Positions 1-7,559 of a stretch of 64,000 nucleotides of DNA are shown one piece after another. The first letter of the stretch is position 1. Every line of letters begins with the position of its first letter. The notes under the pieces were generated by a model, which saw only the letters and a program-made list of their open reading frames with translations, had not been told where the DNA came from and searched no databases. The stretch is from an uncultured Dehalococcoidia bacterium (GTDB lineage: Bacteria; Chloroflexota; Dehalococcoidia; Lucifugimonadales; Lucifugimonadaceae), in assembly GCA_958295935.1 (NCBI GenBank), contig OY282385.1, forward strand, positions 1,116,001 through 1,180,000, written 5' to 3'. Both the position numbers and the translations under genes were made by a program.

Positions 1-1053
1 ACCGTGGGCGTCGGAGAGGCAGGAGTGCACGGATGGCAGAGACCCACCGAAACCATGCTCCGCATGTTCGAGCCTTACCTACTAGGCAAGGACCCCTCGC
101 AGATAGAGCACCACTGCCAGTACCTGTACCGCAACTCGCACTTCATGGGCTCCGTGGTACAGGGCGCCATCTCCGCCATCGACATCGCACTGTGGGACGC
201 CAAGGGCAAGAGGCTGGGCGTTCCCATATACGAGCTGATGGGCGGGCAGACCAGACACAAGGTGCGATGCTACATGCACGTCGGCGGAAACACCGCAGAC
301 GAACTCGCGGAAGACGCCGTCCGGCAGGTGCGCGCAGGGTTCTCAGCCGTTCGATTCACACCCTTCGCACCCGAATACTGGCTGCACAGAACCTATTCCG
401 AGTGGGCCGACGAAGCCGTTAACAGAGTCGGAGCCGTCCGAGAAGCCGTCGGCCCCGCCATCGACGTATGCGTCGAGATACACCGGCAGATGAATCCCTC
501 CGAATCCATCTCCCTCGGCCGAAGACTGGAACAATTCAACCCCTTCTTCTACGAAGACCCCATGCTGCCCGACAGCCCCGACGTAATGGGCGAAGTGCAA
601 CGGCGCGGAAACCTCCCCATAGCCACCGGGGAACGCTTCACCACCATCTTCGAGTTCCAACAACTGCTCGAAGCCAGAGCATGCGCATACGTCAGACCGG
701 ATCTATGCCTATGCGGCGGACTCTCCGGCTGCAAGAAGGTCGCCGCCATGGCCGAAGCCCAGCACGTCAAGGTCATCCCACACAACCCACTAAGCCCCAT
801 CAGCACCGCCGCATGCGTCCAACTCGACGCCTGCATACCAAACTTCGCCCTACAGGAATACACCGGAGAGTCCGAACCGCCCAAGAGCGACCTGCTCATC
901 AACCCGCTCAAACTGGAAGACGGATTCCTGATCGTGCCGGACGGGCCCGGCCTAGGCGTCGAACTCAACGAGAAGGCCCTGACTGCACACCCCTTCACCG
1001 ACAAGGTGCTCGACACACCGCTCCACGAGGACGGCTCCGTAGCCGACAGATGA
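1..1053 (+). CDS. Galactonate dehydratase-like enolase superfamily enzyme, 5' end missing
   Basis: The frame is open to the left edge of the window, so the true start and most of the N-terminal capping domain lie outside; the GTG at 4 is not taken as the start. The remaining 349 residues form the barrel part of a mandelate racemase-subgroup enzyme. Counting from the GTG, metal ligands fall at E158 (in VEIH, where D-galactonate dehydratase has Asp), E184 (FYEDP) and E210 (ATGER), and a likely catalytic His is H260 (PHNPLSP). The C-terminal tail HEDGSVAD matches the end of DgoD. Such enzymes dehydrate sugar acids, but the exact substrate cannot be read from sequence. It converges with the FAH-family gene at 1102-1860. 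Confidence 0.8.
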   Translation, partial: TVGVGEAGVHGWQRPTETMLRMFEPYLLGKDPSQIEHHCQYLYRNSHFMGSVVQGAISAIDIALWDAKGKRLGVPIYELMGGQTRHKVRCYMHVGGNTADELAEDAVRQVRAGFSAVRFTPFAPEYWLHRTYSEWADEAVNRVGAVREAVGPAIDVCVEIHRQMNPSESISLGRRLEQFNPFFYEDPMLPDSPDVMGEVQRRGNLPIATGERFTTIFEFQQLLEARACAYVRPDLCLCGGLSGCKKVAAMAEAQHVKVIPHNPLSPISTAACVQLDACIPNFALQEYTGESEPPKSDLLINPLKLEDGFLIVPDGPGLGVELNEKALTAHPFTDKVLDTPLHEDGSVADR

Positions 1054-1101
1054 AACGCCGCCAACAACAGGCCACCCCGCGAACGGCGCCGTCAAACCGC
1101 C

Positions 1102-1860
1102 CTACTCCACCGGGTTGGACAACACCCCGATGCCCGCGATCTCCACCTCAGTAACGTCCCCAGGCTTCAGGGACGGCGGAGCCCCGGACGTGCCGGTGAA
1201 CAGCAGGTCGCCCGGCTCAAGCGTCGAGTAGCGGCTGATGAACGAAATCGCCTCCGCCACACCAAAGATCATCTCGCTAGTGTGGCAGGTCTGCCCCTCG
1301 ACCCCGTTCACACGCCCGTAAATGCGGATGTCCGTCGGGTCCAACCCCGTAACGATGTACGGCCCGATCGGGCTGAAGGTGTCAGACGACTTGGCCCGCC
1401 ACCATTGCACGTCGGAATCAGCGCCGCTCTGCCATTCGCGCTCGCTAACGTCATTGCCGCACGTATAGCCCAATACGTAGTCCAGCGCATCCACCTCCGA
1501 AACATTCTTAGCCGACTTACCGATCACCGCCACCAGCTCCGCCTCCATGTCCACCCGGCGCGAATCCGGCGGCAGTACAACCGCGTCGCCCGGGCCCGCG
1601 ACGGACGAGGAAGTCTTGTAGAACGGCTCCGGCCGCGAAGGAGGCCGCGCACCGTGCAGATGAGAGCCGTAGTTGAGCGCCATCGCCAGGATCTTCCCCG
1701 GCCGCGAAACAGGAGCCAACAGCCTGACCGCATCAAGACGGTGAACCGCTCCCGTCTCCGAGTACTCCTCGAATGGCGCCGAGGATATCTCACGAATGCT
1801 ATCCCCCTCGACGATTCCGTATGCACTCTGCCCGTTCGCCTCGAATCTGCCGTACTTCAT
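1102..1860 (-). CDS. Fumarylacetoacetate hydrolase (FAH) family protein
   Basis: This 252-residue protein has the FAH fold signature: a short N-terminal domain, then the conserved stretch beginning about residue 55 (PGKILAMALNYGSH) and a metal site formed by E106, E108 and D137 (DMEAEL and GNDVSER). FAH-family enzymes cleave or decarboxylate acylpyruvates and related 2-oxo acids in aromatic and sugar-acid catabolism. The length is typical of the single-domain hydratase/hydrolase group. The ATG at 1860 is the natural start. It points towards the dehydratase-like gene on its left; the two may act in the same catabolic route, but that is inference. Confidence 0.85.
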   Translation of the reverse strand: MKYGRFEANGQSAYGIVEGDSIREISSAPFEEYSETGAVHRLDAVRLLAPVSRPGKILAMALNYGSHLHGARPPSRPEPFYKTSSSVAGPGDAVVLPPDSRRVDMEAELVAVIGKSAKNVSEVDALDYVLGYTCGNDVSEREWQSGADSDVQWWRAKSSDTFSPIGPYIVTGLDPTDIRIYGRVNGVEGQTCHTSEMIFGVAEAISFISRYSTLEPGDLLFTGTSGAPPSLKPGDVTEVEIAGIGVLSNPVE

Positions 1861-2154
1861 CTCTTACCTCGTCCTTCCTTGCATTGATCTCGAAAGCAGC
1901 GCGCCGATAGGCTCCCCGGACACACATTATGCCCTGAAGCGACAACCCTGGAAGCCCGACGCACACAGAACCGCGTCAGAATTTACCGGCGCCACACTGC
2001 CGACGGGCTCGATTCCAAACCCCGGTATCCCGGCGATCCGGTGTTGCGCGCGCCGCTGATTTCACTTAGGTTGAGTCGCGTAGCGCCTACCCGCGCGCAA
2101 GAGTCAGCGCAAGATGCCGAGGCGCATGCGAGCAAATTCCTGGAGAGACACCGG

Positions 2155-2478
2155 ATGCCTGGACCAGATTTTCAGAGAGTGGCCAACCTCCCAGACCTGC
2201 CCGCTGGAGAGATGACAAGCGTGGACCTGGACGGGGAAAAAGTACTTGTCGCCAATGTCGACGGCGAAATCTGCGCTGTAGCCGACCTATGCCCCCACGC
2301 CGACGCCCTGCTCAGCGACGGATACCTCGACGACAACCTCGTCGAATGTCCATTGCACGCCTCTGTGTTCGACCTAACCAGCGGCGCAGTTCTCGAGGGG
2401 CCGGCAAGCGATGACATAGAAAAGTATCAGGTCGCCGTAGAAGGTGACGATATCTATGTCGGCCCCCCGGTGGACTAG
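2155..2478 (+). CDS. Rieske [2Fe-2S] ferredoxin-like protein
   Basis: A 107-residue single-domain Rieske protein. The cluster ligands are the C-x-H pair in LCPHAD and the C-x2-H pair in ECPLHAS. The frame is open further left (to 2041), but the ATG at 2155 is preceded by GGAGAG at about 2142-2147, a good ribosome binding site, and gives the usual length. Proteins of this size serve as soluble electron carriers for ring-hydroxylating oxygenases; no oxygenase subunit is visible in the window. It lies alone between the divergent FAH gene and ccmA. Confidence 0.88.
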   Translation: MPGPDFQRVANLPDLPAGEMTSVDLDGEKVLVANVDGEICAVADLCPHADALLSDGYLDDNLVECPLHASVFDLTSGAVLEGPASDDIEKYQVAVEGDDIYVGPPVD

Positions 2479-2514
2479 CAGCCCCTGTCCCGGCTGACAC
2501 GGCCCAACCGCGCA

Positions 2515-3267
2515 TTGGCCCCGCAACCAATGGGCGATGCGAACCCCAAGAGCAAGGCCGTCATAGCGCGCGGAATCGTCAAGTCATACGGCGCAAAGGG
2601 CGTTCTTAGAGGCATCCATCTGGAGGCCAAGACAAACCAAGCCCTTGTCCTCTTTGGACCAAACGGAGCCGGAAAGACAACCCTCCTGCGAATACTCGCC
2701 ACCCTCTCCAGGCCCGACCAGGGAGACCTGCTCATCAACGGGCACGACACCTCCCGCAGCAGCGTATTTGCACGTCAGACCACCGGAGCCGTCCTGCACG
2801 CCCCGATTCTCTACGGAAACCTTACCGCTAGGGAAAACCTGCTCTTCCACGCTCGCATGTTCCGCGTACCCAACCCGGCACAGCGCATAGCGGAAGTGGC
2901 AAGCCTCCTGAAAATCGAGGCTCGACTCGACGACCGCGCACGGGAACTTTCAAACGGATTGCAGAGGCGAACCTCTCTCGCCCGCGCCCTCTTGCACCGA
3001 CCCAAACTGCTGCTGCTCGACGAACCGGAAACCGGCCTCGACCAGGACGGCCTGGACCTCCTGGACAACGTCATACGCCAATACCGGCAGGACGGCAGAG
3101 CAGTGGTAATGACCACACACTCCCTCAGCCGAGGAATCAACCTCGCTGACCGCATATGCATCATGTCACAAGGCAAAATCGTATACGAAGAGGCACGGGC
3201 CAACGTCGAACCGGAACAAGCCCGGAGACTCTACCGAGACGTGATCGGGGCGGAAACCAGACCATGA
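2515..3267 (+). CDS. ccmA: Heme exporter ATP-binding protein CcmA (ABC transporter ATPase)
   Basis: An ABC ATPase of 250 residues with Walker A GPNGAGKTT (48-56), a degenerate signature LSNGLQRR, Walker B LLLLDEPETGLD and the H-loop TTHS. The TTG at 2515 or the ATG at 2530 could be the start. Its stop overlaps the next start (ATGA at 3264-3267), and that gene is clearly ccmB, which fixes the identity: the ATPase of the CcmAB(CD) complex that releases holo-CcmE in cytochrome c maturation System I. The protein is membrane-associated on the cytoplasmic face. Confidence 0.88.
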   Translation: MAPQPMGDANPKSKAVIARGIVKSYGAKGVLRGIHLEAKTNQALVLFGPNGAGKTTLLRILATLSRPDQGDLLINGHDTSRSSVFARQTTGAVLHAPILYGNLTARENLLFHARMFRVPNPAQRIAEVASLLKIEARLDDRARELSNGLQRRTSLARALLHRPKLLLLDEPETGLDQDGLDLLDNVIRQYRQDGRAVVMTTHSLSRGINLADRICIMSQGKIVYEEARANVEPEQARRLYRDVIGAETRP

Positions 3268-3938
3268 GCGGCTCACTCTCCGTCATTTGGACCCTCGCCC
3301 ACAAAGACATCCTGCTCGAGTTCAGAAACCGCGACGTCGTGGTCACCATAGCCGCCTTCTCCATCCTGGTACTCGCAATCTTCACCTTCGCGGTAGACCT
3401 GTCACCGGAGAACGCACGCGTCATCGGCCCAGGAGTGCTATGGGCAGGCATCGCTTTCGCAGGAGTGCTGGGCCTGAGCAAGGCCTTCGCAAGCGAAATC
3501 CAACAGAACGGGCTCGACGGACTCATACTCGCACCGGTAAGCCGAGACCTCATCTTCATAGGAAAGGCCCTCGGCAACTTCATCTTTCTCGCCCTCGCCC
3601 AACTCGCAGTCCTGCCCCTCTTCGCCGTCCTCTTCAACCTCGTCGTATTCAGATGGGAAATGCTAGCCGTCTGCCTGCTGGCCACCATAGGATTCTCGAC
3701 CGTCGGCACCCTCTTCACTGCCGCATCGATGCGGACCAGAGCCACGGAAATCATGCTGCCCATGCTCTTCCTGCCAGTGGTCGCGCCATTGATCATGGCA
3801 GCGGTGGAAGCAACCGCGGCCGTCGCCGCTGAAGAAAGCTGGTCCAACATGGCGCAGTGGCTGCAGCTCGCAGCAGCCTTCGACGCCGTATTCATGATCG
3901 TCTCCGCACTGGCTTTCCAATACGTCTTGGAAGACTAG
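3264..3938 (+). CDS. ccmB: Heme exporter permease CcmB
   Basis: A 224-residue integral membrane protein with about six hydrophobic segments, starting MSGSLSVIWTLAHKDILLEF, typical of CcmB, with the family feature FASEIQQNGLDGL after the second helix. It is translationally coupled to ccmA by a 4-base overlap. In the usual gene order ccmC follows directly; here the next 1.6 kb hold an antisense hsdS gene and repeats before ccmC appears. Confidence 0.9.
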   Translation: MSGSLSVIWTLAHKDILLEFRNRDVVVTIAAFSILVLAIFTFAVDLSPENARVIGPGVLWAGIAFAGVLGLSKAFASEIQQNGLDGLILAPVSRDLIFIGKALGNFIFLALAQLAVLPLFAVLFNLVVFRWEMLAVCLLATIGFSTVGTLFTAASMRTRATEIMLPMLFLPVVAPLIMAAVEATAAVAAEESWSNMAQWLQLAAAFDAVFMIVSALAFQYVLED

Positions 3939-3946
3939 AGCCAACC

Positions 3947-3972
3947 AACCAACCCCCGCGCGCTAGAAAAAA
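3947..3972 (+). repeat. Left copy of a 26-bp direct repeat flanking hsdS
   Basis: The 26 bases starting AACCAACCCCCGCGCG and ending in CTAGAAAAAA occur without mismatch at 3947-3972 and 5320-5345. The left copy contains the last codons and stop of hsdS on the minus strand; the right copy lies about 50 bp upstream of the hsdS start. A third, degraded copy seems to lie near 5406-5452. Confidence 0.75.
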
Positions 3973-5270
3973 ACCCCCGCCTCGCGCACGTCCAGCTTGC
4001 CCGTAACCGCATCGGCGATCAGGCGGGTGCGGTACTCCTCCAGCAACTCGATCTGACGACGGGCCCGGACGGCCGCGGCGTCGATTCGCGCAGTTGCTCG
4101 GTCGACGTACTCGACGATGGCGGCCTGCTCGGCAAGGGGCGGGAGGGGAACATTCATGTTGCCAATGAATTGCCAATTGGCACGGGGCATCTTTGCTCCA
4201 AAGGTCGAGGCGTCTATCGCATCGATAACCGACTTGGAACGCAGCAGTTGCTCAAGATACCTTGACGACAAGTTGGCAACGCTGGATCGAAGCACCAAGA
4301 ATTCTCCTACACAAACCCCGCTCCGGTTTGGGTAGGTGACTTTCGCCAAGTAGGGCCTCAGCTTGCCGAAAAGCACGTCGCCAGCCCGAAACCGCTTCAC
4401 CTGACTATCAAAGTTAACGTCATCGCCAGCAGCGGCAAACTTGCCCGTCCAGCTCTCAACGTGTTCAAGGGCAAGGTAAATATCGTCATGGCTTGATTCG
4501 CTGGTGAGGTCAACGACGTTGGCGACGTGATTCTTCAGCCGCCGCACCTCCCAATGCGCCGGTACGTCGCCGAGCCACTCGACGCCCGACGGCCTGAGGC
4601 GGACGTTCGGGTCGAGGCCGCGGGTGACAGCCTGGTTGATGACGGCCTGCCGCTCCTCCTCCAGCAGCTCCACGAGCCGCCTCTTCGCGCTGACGTAGCC
4701 CCGAATGCCCCGGTCCGCGTGGTCCAGATACCGCACGATAGCCCGCTGCTCCGAAACCGGCGGAAGAGGAACGTGAAACGAACTGAACCGACTCCCTGGG
4801 ATGGCAGGATAGGCAGTCCCAACCGATTCAGCCGTTACCCGGTCGGTAATTGGATTGCTCTGGGCAAGGTAACTTACAAACTTGTGAGAAGTTGCTCCGC
4901 GTGGAGTAAGAACTGCGAACCCGGTTGAACAGATCAGGGCATCGCTAACTTCTTCTGCAAACCAGGTCGCCTTAAGATACGTCCTCACCGTAGAGAAGAT
5001 AGTGTCCCCCGTTCTGACGATGCGTCTGGCTCGTGATGGGGCGTTGGCAAACCGGATTCGGACCGGTTCATCTACAAGTACGCCGGTGCCTACCATCCCG
5101 ATCTCCAGATACCGAAACTCGAAATCAGGTTCAGTCGTCTCTGGCAATACAACTTCATTTATGCCCACCCAATGCTTCAGCCGCCTCACCTCCCAATGCG
5201 CCGGCACGTCGCCAAGCCAGGGAACGCCGGAAGGCCTGTAGGCGGGATAGGGTCGAAGGGTGGTGGTCAC
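3963..5270 (-). CDS. hsdS: Type I restriction specificity subunit HsdS (orphan)
   Basis: A 435-residue protein built of two homologous halves, each beginning with PSGVxWLGDVPAHWEVRRLK (from residues 13 and 227), followed by a variable target-recognition domain and a conserved helical segment (SEQRAIVRYLDHADRGI and AEQAAIVEYVDRATARI). This is the architecture of HsdS, whose two target-recognition domains read the two halves of the type I site. The chosen start is GTG at 5270; the open frame runs to 5723 but the extra 151 residues are repeat-rich and unlike HsdS. No hsdM or hsdR lies nearby. It stands antisense inside the ccm cluster between 26-bp direct repeats, and its base composition lacks the strong C excess of its neighbours, which suggests acquisition. 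Confidence 0.85.
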   Translation of the reverse strand: MTTTLRPYPAYRPSGVPWLGDVPAHWEVRRLKHWVGINEVVLPETTEPDFEFRYLEIGMVGTGVLVDEPVRIRFANAPSRARRIVRTGDTIFSTVRTYLKATWFAEEVSDALICSTGFAVLTPRGATSHKFVSYLAQSNPITDRVTAESVGTAYPAIPGSRFSSFHVPLPPVSEQRAIVRYLDHADRGIRGYVSAKRRLVELLEEERQAVINQAVTRGLDPNVRLRPSGVEWLGDVPAHWEVRRLKNHVANVVDLTSESSHDDIYLALEHVESWTGKFAAAGDDVNFDSQVKRFRAGDVLFGKLRPYLAKVTYPNRSGVCVGEFLVLRSSVANLSSRYLEQLLRSKSVIDAIDASTFGAKMPRANWQFIGNMNVPLPPLAEQAAIVEYVDRATARIDAAAVRARRQIELLEEYRTRLIADAVTGKLDVREAGVFF

Positions 5271-5319
5271 GGTAAGCCCATCATAGTCTGCTGCATCCGT
5301 ACATAGCGCCGCACGCCAC

Positions 5320-5345
5320 AACCAACCCCCGCGCGCTAGAAAAAA
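5320..5345 (+). repeat. Right copy of the 26-bp direct repeat flanking hsdS
   Basis: Identical to 3947-3972; the distance between copies is 1373 bp, which is essentially the hsdS gene and its start region. Confidence 0.75.
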
Positions 5346-5558
5346 CCGTCCCTCGTAGGGGCGGATCACGATCCGCCCCCGCCGCCCGCGCCTACCACGA
5401 CATTCCAACCAACCTCCGCCACCAGCAACCCGCGAGTCCGCTAAAAAACAATCCGCCCTCCATGACCCGCCCCCCAACCACCGTATCCACCGGCGCAACG
5501 GTCGTTCAACAACCCCCGTAGCGAGGCGGGGAGAATGAAACCAGGAATCCCGGCCCTC

Positions 5559-5569
5559 TGTGATAAAAT
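5559..5569 (+). promoter_or_regulatory. Putative extended -10 promoter of the ccmC operon
   Basis: TGTGATAAAAT has a TG-n extended -10 character and lies about 50 bp upstream of the ccmC ATG. No good -35 hexamer is seen. If real, it gives ccmC-ccmE their own transcription after separation from ccmAB. Confidence 0.4.
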
Positions 5570-5619
5570 GCACACACCCTTTGCAGAAACAAGGGGATGA
5601 CGGGGCACCGCCGTCCAAT

Positions 5620-6330
5620 ATGAAATTTCTATCCACTTCTCGCACACTGCTCCTGACCCTCAGCCTGGCTCTTGTAGCTATTACCCTGTGGATGGTCTTC
5701 CTCTGGGTGCCCACCGAGACCAATCAGGGAGCAGTACAGCGATCTCTATACGTTCACGTTCCCGTTGCCTGGGTATCCATGCTCTCCATCGTGGCGGTAG
5801 CCCTCTTCAGCATCCTGTACCTCGCCACCGAACGCTCCCGCTGGGACAGGCTGGCAGTAGCCGCCGCCGAGACCGGAGTGGTCTTCGCAGCGCTGATGCT
5901 GCTGACCGGCGTCATATGGGCTAGGCCCGTATGGGGTGTCTGGTGGACCGGCGAGGCGAAACTTACGACCGCACTTATCCTCTTCTTCGTATACGTCGCT
6001 TACCTCATGTTCAGGGCGTACTTCCCGCCAGGAGTACAACGCGAAAGGATAGCCGCCGTTATAGCCCTCGTCGGAGCGATAGACGCACCCATCATCTACT
6101 GGGCCGCAAACCTATGGGCAGAGGCCCACCCGCCAGCCGTCATAGGGCCAGTGCGTGATCCGGACGCAGCCCTCGCCGCAGACATCGGGTACACACTCAT
6201 GGTTAGCGCGGTCGCTTTCACCCTGCTATTCGTGTATATCCTCATGGAGCGCTACCGCATAAGACGCTCCGAGGACGAGTTGACAATGCTGAACCGCAAA
6301 ATTGGAGACCTGCCGAGGGCCGCAGGGTGA
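5620..6330 (+). CDS. ccmC: Heme exporter CcmC
   Basis: A 236-residue membrane protein with six hydrophobic helices and a degenerate tryptophan-rich WWD-type segment WGVWWTGEAKLT in a periplasmic loop, with conserved His in YVHVPVAW before it. This is CcmC, which loads heme onto CcmE. The ATG at 5620 is preferred over the open frame from 5560, because the protein then starts directly with the first membrane helix. Its stop overlaps the start of the next gene. Confidence 0.9.
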   Translation: MKFLSTSRTLLLTLSLALVAITLWMVFLWVPTETNQGAVQRSLYVHVPVAWVSMLSIVAVALFSILYLATERSRWDRLAVAAAETGVVFAALMLLTGVIWARPVWGVWWTGEAKLTTALILFFVYVAYLMFRAYFPPGVQRERIAAVIALVGAIDAPIIYWAANLWAEAHPPAVIGPVRDPDAALAADIGYTLMVSAVAFTLLFVYILMERYRIRRSEDELTMLNRKIGDLPRAAG

Positions 6331-6887
6331 AGCGCGCAGCGGCCTTGGCCATCATCGCCGGGGCGTTTCTGATCGCAAGCGCTTTACCCCTCAGCGCACA
6401 AACTGACGACCTGATCAGCGGCGTCATCGTAGGACGAGAAGAAAACGACGACGGAGAACTCGCATACCTTTCCATAGTCGACGAAACCGGAGCCGAGCAT
6501 CGCTTCGAGCTGGCGCCCAACACCGAGTACGGCCTTGAAAACCAGGCCGGCGACAGGTGGGTAGCTATACACTCCGACGACCCCGCGGAAGCCGACAAAC
6601 GAATCCAGGAAAGCCAGCGAAGATTCGCCCCCGTCACGGTGAGAGTCGAAAATGGAGAGGCCCGCACCATAGTCACCAGGGAAAGCGGCAGACTGGAAAC
6701 CAACCTGGGCTATCTCTTCGCAGTGTTCGCAGTTTCATGGGCGGCCTTCTTCGCATATATCTTCCTGATGTCCGGAAGGCAAAGAGACCTTGAACGGCAG
6801 ATAGCGCAGTTGAAGAAGATAGTCCAGCAACCTAATATGGAAGAAGACACCCAAGACCCCGACCGACCAACAGCCCCAACAGCCTGA
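6327..6887 (+). CDS. CcmD-like protein with an extra exported N-terminal domain
   Basis: A 186-residue protein starting at a GTG that overlaps the ccmC stop (GTGA). It has a signal peptide (residues 1-25, ending LSAQ), an extracytoplasmic domain of about 90 residues, then one membrane helix (LGYLFAVFAVSWAAFFAYIF) followed by a basic, coiled cytoplasmic tail (RQRDLERQIAQLKKIV). The helix-plus-tail part is the whole of a normal CcmD (45-70 residues), so this looks like CcmD with a secreted beta-rich domain added. The function of the added domain is not known; its position between ccmC and ccmE suggests a role in heme handover. Confidence 0.6.
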   Translation: MKRAAALAIIAGAFLIASALPLSAQTDDLISGVIVGREENDDGELAYLSIVDETGAEHRFELAPNTEYGLENQAGDRWVAIHSDDPAEADKRIQESQRRFAPVTVRVENGEARTIVTRESGRLETNLGYLFAVFAVSWAAFFAYIFLMSGRQRDLERQIAQLKKIVQQPNMEEDTQDPDRPTAPTA

Positions 6888-6929
6888 AAGACCGCCCCCA
6901 ACCCTAAGACCCACTCACCGACCCGATAA

Positions 6930-7469
6930 ATGATCGACCAAGACGAAAAACACGACCGACAGCCGCTCGCCGTCCCCACCACGCTATTCACCTCCAGGAC
7001 GAAAATCGCCTTCGCCCTGGTACTGATCGTTGGCGCGCTGGCCTGGTTCGCCTACGGAGCATTCCAAAGAGCCACCGTCAACTTCATGACCATCGATGAA
7101 GTCGCAGCCCTCGGACCCACTCCCGAAGACCGGACCGTAGGCGTATCAGGCAAACTGGTCAAAGACTCCTTCATCCGCTCGCCGGACGGGCTCGTAGCAA
7201 ACTTCAAGCTGAAGGACGAAAACGGCGGCCGCCAAGTATTGGACGTCCGATATAACGGCGAAATCGGCCAAGTCTTCTTCAACGACTTCTCCGAAATCAT
7301 AATGAGGGGAGCCGTCGGACAGGACGGCGTATTCACGGCAGCTGAACTAACCGTGCGCTGCCCGTCCAAGTACCTGACCGAGCAGGAACAAGCCGAAATC
7401 GAGTCCCAGCAGGGCGCGGAACCCATGCCGCCGCCATACCAGCCAGGCTACTTCGACCCGAAAGCCTGA
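6930..7469 (+). CDS. ccmE: Heme chaperone CcmE, CxxxY type
   Basis: A 179-residue protein with an N-terminal membrane anchor (about residues 28-47) and an OB-fold domain typical of CcmE, which carries heme covalently in the periplasm. The usual heme-binding motif is HxxxY; here the residues are CPSKY (C-x-x-x-Y), the variant known from archaea, Desulfovibrio and others that use the so-called System I*, generally without CcmH. It follows ccmC and the ccmD-like gene on the same strand. No ccmF, ccmG or ccmH is present in the window. Confidence 0.9.
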   Translation: MIDQDEKHDRQPLAVPTTLFTSRTKIAFALVLIVGALAWFAYGAFQRATVNFMTIDEVAALGPTPEDRTVGVSGKLVKDSFIRSPDGLVANFKLKDENGGRQVLDVRYNGEIGQVFFNDFSEIIMRGAVGQDGVFTAAELTVRCPSKYLTEQEQAEIESQQGAEPMPPPYQPGYFDPKA

Positions 7470-7482
7470 CCAAAGACGTTCA

Positions 7483-7514
7483 AGGGCCGCAGGGAAGCTT
7501 TCCCAAACGGCCCT
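7483..7514 (+). terminator. Hairpin after ccmE
   Basis: AGGGCCG (7483-7489) pairs with CGGCCCT (7508-7514); the loop itself contains GGGAAGCTTTCCC, which can form an inner stem. There is no clear T-run, so it may be a factor-dependent or weak terminator closing the ccm operon. Confidence 0.45.
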
Positions 7515-7540
7515 CATCCAGAAGTCGAAAACTGACGCGA

Positions 7541-7549
7541 TGGTATAAT
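7541..7549 (+). promoter_or_regulatory. Extended -10 promoter of plsY
   Basis: TGGTATAAT is a perfect extended -10 element. It ends only 10 bases before the plsY ATG at 7560, so the transcript would have a leader of a few bases at most, or none; no Shine-Dalgarno sequence is seen. The -35 is weak. Confidence 0.65.
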
Positions 7550-7559
7550 CGGCTTCTCT

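Larger units (their letters stand above)
5271..5619. other. Repeat-rich intergenic region between hsdS and ccmC
   Basis: No gene is seen. It holds the right 26-bp repeat (5320-5345), a perfect 10-bp inverted repeat with a 2-base centre (5358-5379, GGGGCGGATC / GATCCGCCCC), a degraded third copy of the direct repeat (about 5406-5452) and a promoter-like box before ccmC (see 5559-5569). It looks like a spot where short dispersed repeats accumulate. Confidence 0.6.

Noticed and set aside
5271-5723. N-terminal extension of the hsdS frame by 151 residues
   Set aside because: The extension is low-complexity, contains the direct repeat and a palindrome, overlaps ccmC and has no similarity to HsdS; the start at 5270 gives a normal length.
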